A stretch of DNA of 12,100 nucleotides, from positions 1 through 12,100 of the forward strand of contig JANXTD010000671.1 of the NCBI GenBank assembly GCA_025352585.1, in the 5' to 3' direction. The first letter of the stretch is position 1. Each line of letters opens with the position of its first letter. The stretch is from Fimbriiglobus sp. (lineage in GTDB: Bacteria; Planctomycetota; Planctomycetia; Gemmatales; Gemmataceae). Position numbers and translations under genes: made by a program. The notes below the pieces were generated by a model that ran no database searches, was not told the origin of the DNA, and saw nothing but the letters and a program-made list of their open reading frames with translations. Shown here piece after piece: positions 6,446-12,100 of this stretch.

Positions 6446-6464
6446 CGCCCCCGCCGAAGTTTCG

Positions 6465-6481
6465 CCCCACGCCGCGCGGGG
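6465..6481 (-). terminator. GC hairpin directly after the WD40/TPR stop codon
   Basis: On the minus strand CCCCGCG-CGG-CGTGGGG forms a 7-bp stem (one G-T pair) with a 3-base loop, starting right after TAG at 6484-6482. No T-tract follows, so it may stabilise the 3' end or slow polymerase rather than terminate intrinsically. Confidence 0.35.
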
Positions 6482-8494
6482 CTACTTGGTGGCCGGCACG
6501 GGCCGGGTCGATTCGATCGCCGCGGCGAGCTTCTTCCAGTAGGCCTCCCAAGCCGCCCGCTCGTCGGCCGGCATGGCGGCAAGGGCCGCCGGCTCGCGCG
6601 CCGCCCGCAAGGTGGGGACGCTTAGCGGCAACATGAGGCGATTTCGGATCACCTGCCGCTCGTTCGGGGTGGCTTTGGGGATCAGGGCGGACTGGAAATC
6701 GAGTTCGGCCGACAGCCACGACCGGGCCGTGGCGTGCAAGAAGTGCCACTCGTCGTCGCCAAGGGTGACCGTCGGGTCGCTGCCTGCGGCCAGCATCACG
6801 GCGGCCCCGGCGGCCCAGCGCGCGGCGTTCGGCGTCGCGAGGGACTCCGGGTCGCCCCCGAAAGCGTCGCGCCAAAACTTGACTGCCAGGTCGTAATTCT
6901 TGCGGAAGGGCTGCTGGTAAAAGTACGCCACCTCAGCGGCTTCGGTGGGAGACGATGGGGCGTCGGTGCCATTGGCGAAGTTGGGCAGGCGGGCGTTGAT
7001 GGCCGCCCACTTCTCCGCTTGGCGGAGGTTACGCTCGATGACCAATGACTTCGGGTCCAACTTCAGCGCGGCCTGAAAGCGCTCAGTGGCTTCGGTCAAT
7101 TTGCCTTGATCGAGCAGCACCACCCCAAGGTGTTGGTGCGCGACGGGGTCGCCGGGCAGCAACCGCACGTAGGTCCGCCGCGCTTCGGCCGCGCCGTCAA
7201 GGTCGCCACTCCGATACAGGATCGTACCCACGATGGAGTGCGCCGCGGCGTTGGTCGGTTCGAGGCGACTCGCGGTGCGTGCCGCGGCCAAAGCCCCTTC
7301 CGGGTCGGACTTGGCGAATAACACTCTGGCAACGGCGAGGTGGTACTCGGCGCTGGTCGGCTCGATGGCGATGGCCTCGCGGTACGCCCCGAGGGCCTTG
7401 TCGAGTTCGCCTCCCATGCGGTGCGCCTCGCCCCGGCGGAATTGGAGGTCGGCCCGGTGGTGGGCCGCCTGGCCGGCGACGAAGGGCGTGGGGAGGCCGA
7501 AGACTTTGATCGCCCCCTCGTGCGAGCTGGCGGCGACCGACCCGTCCGCGGGGTTGACCGCGACGCCGTAGATTTCCCGAGCGGGGCCGCGAAGGGTGAA
7601 GGTGTTTTCGCCGGTCAGGGCGTTCCAAACCTTGACCTCGCCGGGCGCGCCCCACACGCCGCCACCGGTGACGAACTGCTTGCCGCCGGGCAGGAACGCG
7701 ATCGACAACACAGGGGCCGCGAGGTCGTCTCGCCCCTTGGTCCAGAGGGGGGTGCCGGTTTCCAAGTCCCACGCGCGGAGGCTGCGGTCCGTCCCCCCGG
7801 AGACCAGACGCTTGCCATCGGGGCTGACGGCCAAGGCGATGGCCTGAAGCGTTTCGCCAGCCGCCAGCTCGCCGTGCGCGTACCGACCGGTTTCTTGCCA
7901 CGTCCCTGTTTCCCAGACGACGATTGTGCCGTCGAGGAAGCTCGCGACCAAAAGTCGGCCGTCCGGGTCACTCGCCAAGCGACTCGCCTTGACTGGTCGC
8001 GTGATCAATTTCCGCGTCAAACTGCCGGATGTGGGGCTCCAGAGGCGGACTTCGCCCTCCTCGCCGGCGGTCGCGAGCCACCCCGCGTCGGGGGGGCAGG
8101 CGACCCCAACGACCGGCCCGGTGTGCCCGCGAAACACCGAGCGGCCCTCGCCCGAATTCACGTCCCACATCCTGGCGGTGGCGTCCTTGGCACCCGTGAA
8201 CAGCACCTCGGCGTTGCGGGAAATCGCCAGGGTCGTGACCTGATCCGTGTGGCCCGGATACGCCCGATTCAGACGCCCACCGGCTAGATTCCAGTGACGC
8301 GCCACGTTCGCCGTCCCGCCCTCCGTCGAGAAGACCCCACTGCCGTCCTGGGAGAACGCGAGGCCGTAAAACCACCCTTGATCCGCGGTGCGAAGTTCAA
8401 GCGGCTCGGGGGGCTGGTCGAGCCGCCAGGCGATGACGTTCCCGTCGGCCCCCCCGCTGAAGGCCGCGTTCCCCGCCAGGCCGAGGCCGTACAC
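6482..8494 (-). CDS. WD40/TPR C-terminal half of a split transmembrane kinase
   Basis: This frame continues directly from the kinase gene at 8510-10810 after one in-frame TGA. Residues from GTG 8494: eight WD40 blade ends (AWRL 22-25, HWNL 67-70, MWDV 109-112, LWSP, VWET, AWDL, VWNA, VFGL), then four 34-residue TPRs at about 346-482 (for example AYREAIAIEP and RFQAALKLDP). A helical C-terminal domain follows, with DDEWHFLHATARSWL (580-594) and REPAALAAMPADERAAW (633-649), the kind of ending I associate with full-length planctomycete kinase-WD40-TPR proteins. It has no signal peptide, anchor or good ribosome-binding site. GTG is only the first available start; GAGG overlapping the TGA lies 12 bases before it, so reinitiation is possible but weak. 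Possible fates: readthrough to a 1442-residue receptor, translational restart, or a pseudogene remnant. The absence of other lesions argues that any inactivation is recent. Confidence 0.75.
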   Translation of the reverse strand: MYGLGLAGNAAFSGGADGNVIAWRLDQPPEPLELRTADQGWFYGLAFSQDGSGVFSTEGGTANVARHWNLAGGRLNRAYPGHTDQVTTLAISRNAEVLFTGAKDATARMWDVNSGEGRSVFRGHTGPVVGVACPPDAGWLATAGEEGEVRLWSPTSGSLTRKLITRPVKASRLASDPDGRLLVASFLDGTIVVWETGTWQETGRYAHGELAAGETLQAIALAVSPDGKRLVSGGTDRSLRAWDLETGTPLWTKGRDDLAAPVLSIAFLPGGKQFVTGGGVWGAPGEVKVWNALTGENTFTLRGPAREIYGVAVNPADGSVAASSHEGAIKVFGLPTPFVAGQAAHHRADLQFRRGEAHRMGGELDKALGAYREAIAIEPTSAEYHLAVARVLFAKSDPEGALAAARTASRLEPTNAAAHSIVGTILYRSGDLDGAAEARRTYVRLLPGDPVAHQHLGVVLLDQGKLTEATERFQAALKLDPKSLVIERNLRQAEKWAAINARLPNFANGTDAPSSPTEAAEVAYFYQQPFRKNYDLAVKFWRDAFGGDPESLATPNAARWAAGAAVMLAAGSDPTVTLGDDEWHFLHATARSWLSAELDFQSALIPKATPNERQVIRNRLMLPLSVPTLRAAREPAALAAMPADERAAWEAYWKKLAAAIESTRPVPATK

Positions 8495-8509
8495 CCCCCG
8501 CTGGTGGCC

Positions 8510-8512
8510 TCA
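8510..8512 (-). other. In-frame TGA splitting the kinase-WD40-TPR gene
   Basis: The minus-strand reading is CGG-CTC-TGA-GGC-CAC-CAG, that is RL-stop-GHQ. Both sides are in the same frame (phase of 10810, 8512 and 8494 agrees), and the text across the stop reads as a normal WD40 junction: RRVKRL, then GHQRGVYGLGL. In sister blades the stop position holds T, S, A or V before GH. A single C-to-T change of a CGA codon would create it. Confidence 0.85.
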
Positions 8513-10810
8513 GAGCCGCTTGACCCTCCGGCCCGAGCGGGGCTCCCACACGGAGACCGTGCGGTCCTCCGAGGCGGTCAGGAGCGACGAACTGTCCGCG
8601 GTCCAGGCGGAGCGGACGATCGTCGCGGCCGAGTCCGTCGAACTCCAGAGGACGCGCCCGCTGGGCAACTCCCAAACGACCGGTCCTGTCCTCGTACCCA
8701 GGAGCATCGTGCCGTCCGGGCTAAAGGACAGCGCCGTGAAGTTTTCACGCCCCAACCGAGTTTCATTCGCGGGGGTCAGTGTGGACACCACCGCCCCATT
8801 CGACTCGTCATGGATGGTGACAGTGCCTCGCAACCCGGCCGACGCGACGAATTTCCCGTCGGCACTCATGGCGACTGTGAGGTAAAACCCGTGGCCAGTT
8901 TCCAACGAGCGGGCCACAACTCCGGAGGGGTAGTCCACCCAGTAAATCCGGCCGTCGCCGCAGGCGACCACAACGTGCTTCTGCGAGGGGTGGAATGCGA
9001 TACGCCTCACGGTCCCCGGCAACCTGGGGAGTTGCGTGGTGAGTTTCCCGGTGTGGGCGTCCCAAATTTGAATTTGCCCTGGGGTACTGAAGAGATTATC
9101 GCCTCGAGCCGAGTCCCCGTCTCCGGTGAGGACGCTATTCCCGTCGGGGCTGAAGGCCAAACAGTTCAACCCCTGAAACTGCGCGGGGACGCTGTGGATT
9201 AACCTGCCGTCCTTGGCGTCCCAAATGGACAAATTCTGGTTGTCCGCAGTCGCCAGGCGGTCCCCTTTCGGGCTGACGGCTAAATCGACGACGGCTGCCG
9301 CCACGCCTCGCGACCATTGGGTCTTCGTCCAGAGTCGGTCGCGGACGTGCTGTTGCTCCAGGTACGTGTACTCCCAGCCGCGCAGGTCCGGGTTGGTCGC
9401 TTCGAGGATTTGGAACGCGGCCGGGGCGTTGCCCACCTCCCACTCCCGCTGGCCGAGCGAAATCTGGCTCGTGTACGCCGACCACTCGGCGCGCCGCTTC
9501 GCCGCCAGGGCCGTGCCCCGAGAGTCTTCGGCCGCCGCCGTCGCCTGTTGGGCCGACCGGCGGGCCGCGTCCGCCGCCGCCTTCTCGCTCAACGCGGCCA
9601 GCCGGGCCGCGTCGGCCTCGCGCTTCCCCTGGACCGCCTCCCCTTTCGCCTTCTCGGCCTCCGCCCGGCGGTCGTTGGCGACCGACGCCGACCACAGCGA
9701 CGCCGCGGTGCCGGCCAGCGACACCGCCAGCACGCTCGCTAACAGCGACGCCACCGCCGGGTTGCGGCGGCACCAGCGCCACGCCCGCTCCCGCGAGCCG
9801 ACGGGCCGCGCCTGGATCACGTTGCCCGAGAGGAAGCGGTCGAGGTCGTCGGCCAACGCCGCGGCCGACGGGTAACGCTTGCCGATCGACTTTTGCAGGC
9901 ACTTCAGGCAGACCGTCTCGAGGTCACGCGGCGTGCCCGGCTGGAGGCTCCGCACCGACGCCGGTTCGTGGCTGCGCACCTGGTCGAGCGTGTCCAACGG
10001 CGTCGCGCCCTTGAACGGCGGGCGGCCCGTCAGGCAGGCGTACAGGATCGCGCCCAGCGCGTAGACGTCGGCCCGGCGGTCGATCGATTTCGTGTCGCCG
10101 CTCGCTTGCTCCGGGGCCATGTAACTCGGCGTGCCCATCACCGCGCCGGTCACCGTCATGCCGTCGCCCGCCTCGGCCCACTTCGCCAGCCCGAAGTCGG
10201 CGACCTTGGGCGTGCCGTCGGCAGTCAGCAAGACGTTCGCCGGCTTCAGGTCGCGGTGGACGACCCCGGCGGCGTGCGCGGCGTGGACGGCGCGGGCCAG
10301 CGTCGCCACCATCTCCGCGGCCTGGCGGGGCGGCAGCGGTGCCCCGGCCAGCTTCTCGTCGAGGTTGCCGCCGCCGCAGTATTCGAGGACGAGGTACGGG
10401 CTGCCGGCGTGGACGCCGACCTCGTGGACCTGCACGACGTTGGGGTGGTTCAGCCGCGCGACCGTCTCGCCCTCGGCCTTGAAGCGCAGCAACTCGACCG
10501 CCGACGCCCGCACCCCGGAGCGAACCATCTTGAGCGCGACCGGCCGGTTCAGCGCGAGGTGCAGCGCCTTGTAGACGACGCCCATGCCGCCGCGGCCCAA
10601 CTCGTCCTGGATTTCGTAGCCCGGCGGGCCGTCGCCGGCGGGCCGCGCGTCGGAGGTTGCGGCTGGCGTCGTCGCGTCGTCGCTTGCGGGCGCGAGGTCT
10701 AGCGTGGCCGCGTGGTCCACGAGTTCGCCAACCCAGGCGCGTGCGGCGAGGGTGAACGCGCCGTCGATTCCGGGGTCGCCGTCGCCGTCGCTGTTGCGAG
10801 TTGCGGACAT
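8510..10810 (-). CDS. Transmembrane Ser/Thr protein kinase with partial WD40 region, 766 aa (ends at in-frame TGA)
   Basis: This Hanks-type kinase is paralogous to the 981-residue kinase. The polar lead (1-62) is followed by the kinase domain, about 65-328: GRGGMG 72-77, ATP lysine K94 in VALKM, HRDLKPAN 185-192 (catalytic D187), DFG 205-207, APE 232-234; all catalytic residues are intact. A membrane helix lies at about 353-375, then an Ala/Glu/Lys/Arg coiled coil (378-442), the YTSQI...RGWE module (446-480) and six WD40-like blade ends (SIW 530, IW 583, YW 624, IHD 668, VW 713, VW 755). The frame stops after RRVKRL, before the seventh blade, so the visible product has an incomplete propeller. 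ATG 10810 is chosen because GGAG lies seven bases upstream and the TTGGCA-17-TTAAAT promoter lies just beyond; starts at 10906 and 10843 fall upstream of or at the expected transcript start. The substrate is unknown. Confidence 0.9.
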   Translation of the reverse strand: MSATRNSDGDGDPGIDGAFTLAARAWVGELVDHAATLDLAPASDDATTPAATSDARPAGDGPPGYEIQDELGRGGMGVVYKALHLALNRPVALKMVRSGVRASAVELLRFKAEGETVARLNHPNVVQVHEVGVHAGSPYLVLEYCGGGNLDEKLAGAPLPPRQAAEMVATLARAVHAAHAAGVVHRDLKPANVLLTADGTPKVADFGLAKWAEAGDGMTVTGAVMGTPSYMAPEQASGDTKSIDRRADVYALGAILYACLTGRPPFKGATPLDTLDQVRSHEPASVRSLQPGTPRDLETVCLKCLQKSIGKRYPSAAALADDLDRFLSGNVIQARPVGSRERAWRWCRRNPAVASLLASVLAVSLAGTAASLWSASVANDRRAEAEKAKGEAVQGKREADAARLAALSEKAAADAARRSAQQATAAAEDSRGTALAAKRRAEWSAYTSQISLGQREWEVGNAPAAFQILEATNPDLRGWEYTYLEQQHVRDRLWTKTQWSRGVAAAVVDLAVSPKGDRLATADNQNLSIWDAKDGRLIHSVPAQFQGLNCLAFSPDGNSVLTGDGDSARGDNLFSTPGQIQIWDAHTGKLTTQLPRLPGTVRRIAFHPSQKHVVVACGDGRIYWVDYPSGVVARSLETGHGFYLTVAMSADGKFVASAGLRGTVTIHDESNGAVVSTLTPANETRLGRENFTALSFSPDGTMLLGTRTGPVVWELPSGRVLWSSTDSAATIVRSAWTADSSSLLTASEDRTVSVWEPRSGRRVKRL

Positions 10811-10846
10811 GCTCACGCTCCGGGCAGTCGAATCGTCGTGCATCCT

Positions 10847-10875
10847 ATTTAACACTTCGCCCGTCGTAATGCCAA
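10847..10875 (-). promoter_or_regulatory. Sigma-70-like promoter of the second kinase gene
   Basis: TTGGCA (10875-10870, 5/6 to consensus) and TTAAAT (10852-10847, 4/6) are separated by exactly 17 bases. Transcription would start near 10840, about 30 bases before the ATG. GAAACTT lies ten bases upstream of the -35 (10892-10886) and recurs at the same place before the other kinase (6463-6457). Confidence 0.55.
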
Positions 10876-11090
10876 CGTCGCGTGAAAGTTTCTCTCCGCG
10901 TCGCACCCCGGCGGGAGGACTCCTGTCGCCCGCAGGACCGTTCGGCCCGCGTGGGCGGGGTTTCGACCGGCCAGCGGCTCGCCCGGATCCGGCCCCGCCG
11001 GGGGCGGCTCGCCGTAACGCGCCTGTCCTTGTCGCCGCTTCCCGCTACGACAATGGGTTGACGGCCCCGCCCCCGGATAAGGACTCGACG
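10876..11090. other. Divergent intergenic region before the DUF58 gene
   Basis: Non-coding by inspection. It contains a CCGGATCCGG palindrome (10984-10993) and GC-rich inverted segments. A weak plus-strand -10-like GACAAT (11049-11054) is present without a good -35 at normal spacing. AAGGA (11079-11083) is the ribosome-binding site of the downstream gene. Confidence 0.4.
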
Positions 11091-12100
11091 TTGCTGACCG
11101 CACGCGGCTGGTGGTTCCTCACGCTCTCCGCCGCCGTGGCGGTGCTGGGGGTGTTGACGCTCGGCCGCTTCACGCCGCTCGTGCCGCTGCTCGGCCTCAC
11201 ACTCACCGGGTGGGTGCTCAGCGAGTGGTTCCTGTTCGCCTACCGCACCCACCACGCCGCCGACCGCCTCCGCCTCGACCGCGTCTTGCTGCAAGGCGGC
11301 CGGCCGGTGCCGACGGCGTGGGTCGGCGTGCCGGTCGCCGTGCGGGCGACGGTCACCAACGCCGGCACCGCCCGGCTGCCGTTCGCGCTGCTCGTCGATC
11401 GCCTGCCGGCCGACGTTAGCCCCGCCGACGGCGAGGCGTTCCGCGAGGCGAGCCTGGGGCCGGGCGAGTCGGCGCGGGTCGAGTACACCCTGCGGCCCGA
11501 CGCCCCCGGCGAACTCCGCTTCGAGGGGCTAACCGTCCACGTCGCCGACCTGGCCGGGCTGTTCTACCGCCGCGTGTTCTTGCGGGTGCCGGCGGTCTAC
11601 CTCGTGCTGCCGCCGCTGGCCGCGCACGACGCCCGCCGCCGCACCGTCAAGCGCTTCAACGCGCTGCCGCCGCCGGGCATCCACCGCCTGCGCAAGCCCG
11701 GCAGCGGCGACGAGCTGCTCGACCTGCGCGACTACGCCCCCGGCGACCCGCCCAAGATGATCGCCTGGAAGGCCTCGGCCCGCCGCGGCACGCTGATCAC
11801 GCGAGTCATCGAGAGCGACGTGCCGGTGCGCTGCGTGGTCTTCGTGGACGCCTCGGACGCCGCGCGGCTCGGGCCGCCGGGGCGAAGTCCGGTCGCCCGC
11901 TTCGCCGGGGTCGCCGCCGCGGTCGTGCAGGCGGCCGCCGCCAACCGCGACCTCGTCGGCCTCACCGTCGTGACCGACGCGGCGATGGCCGTCACGCCGC
12001 CGGTCCGCACGAAGCTCCACGTGCTGAAGCTGCTGCACGCCCTGACGGCGGCGGCGGCCGAACTGCCGGCGGCGCTGGACCTCGACGCCGAGGTGGCGGC
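11091..12100 (+). CDS. DUF58 domain membrane protein, N-terminal 336 residues (truncated by window edge)
   Basis: DUF58 proteins are membrane-anchored, usually paired with a MoxR AAA ATPase and often a transglutaminase-like protein; a chaperone-type role is suspected for the group. Visible here: two hydrophobic helices at about 7-24 and 28-50, a beta-rich extracytoplasmic-type segment (60-175) with VTNAGTARLPF, then the DUF58 core motif ELLDLRDYAPGDP at 208-220 with IAWKASARRGTLITR at 224-238. A von Willebrand A-like strand VVFVDASDAARL (249-260) follows. The metal-binding DxSxS of that fold reads DASDA, so the last Ser is replaced. TTG 11091 is chosen as start because AAGGA lies seven bases upstream, the first membrane helix begins immediately, and no better ATG or GTG is in frame. 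No MoxR gene is visible upstream; it may lie elsewhere. Confidence 0.9.
   Translation, partial: MLTARGWWFLTLSAAVAVLGVLTLGRFTPLVPLLGLTLTGWVLSEWFLFAYRTHHAADRLRLDRVLLQGGRPVPTAWVGVPVAVRATVTNAGTARLPFALLVDRLPADVSPADGEAFREASLGPGESARVEYTLRPDAPGELRFEGLTVHVADLAGLFYRRVFLRVPAVYLVLPPLAAHDARRRTVKRFNALPPPGIHRLRKPGSGDELLDLRDYAPGDPPKMIAWKASARRGTLITRVIESDVPVRCVVFVDASDAARLGPPGRSPVARFAGVAAAVVQAAAANRDLVGLTVVTDAAMAVTPPVRTKLHVLKLLHALTAAAAELPAALDLDAEVA

Noticed and set aside
8485..8512. Selenocysteine insertion at the in-frame TGA
   Set aside because: The position is a surface-loop residue of a WD40 blade with no redox role, the sister blades have T/S/A/V there, and only a weak bulged hairpin can be drawn just downstream.
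10845..11294. A 149-residue minus-strand frame between the kinase and DUF58 genes
   Set aside because: It lies antisense to the DUF58 start and spans the kinase promoter; its composition is Arg/Glu/Gln low-complexity, typical of shadow frames.

Overview
The window is very GC-rich DNA that looks like a planctomycete chromosome, most likely family Gemmataceae. This is inferred from gene content: two adjacent giant Hanks-type Ser/Thr kinases fused through one membrane helix to WD40 propellers (one also with TPRs), a Rho factor with a long Pro/Arg-rich N-terminal extension, and almost pure G/C at third codon positions. No marker gene is present to fix the genus.

Layout, left to right. 1-952 (minus): N-terminal third of Rho, cut by the window edge. 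953-1467: a hairpin-rich gap with no convincing gene. 1468-2022 (minus): an unrecognised soluble protein. 2100-2173 and 3161-3234: two copies of a ~74-bp repeat flanking 2224-3045 (minus), an unrecognised secreted protein; the right copy is also the leader, hairpin and ribosome-binding site of 3234-3422 (plus), a DUF3309 small membrane protein. 3434-6379 (minus): kinase-TM-WD40 protein, stop-to-stop convergent with DUF3309. 6482-10810 (minus): a second kinase-TM-WD40-TPR protein whose frame is broken once by an in-frame TGA at 8510-8512, giving a 766-residue kinase half and a ~670-residue WD40/TPR half. 10811-11090: divergent promoter region. 11091-12100 (plus): start of a DUF58 protein, cut by the right edge.

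The two kinases are paralogues and would be transmembrane receptors, with a cytoplasmic kinase and an extracytoplasmic propeller. Each is preceded by a related ~85-bp promoter/leader with the same -35/-10 spacing, so they are probably transcribed separately but similarly. No classical defence system, mobile element, CRISPR array, tRNA or rRNA was seen. The points most worth a second look are the single in-frame TGA in an otherwise intact kinase-WD40-TPR gene, the duplicated leader module, and the conserved promoter and juxtamembrane module of the kinase pair.
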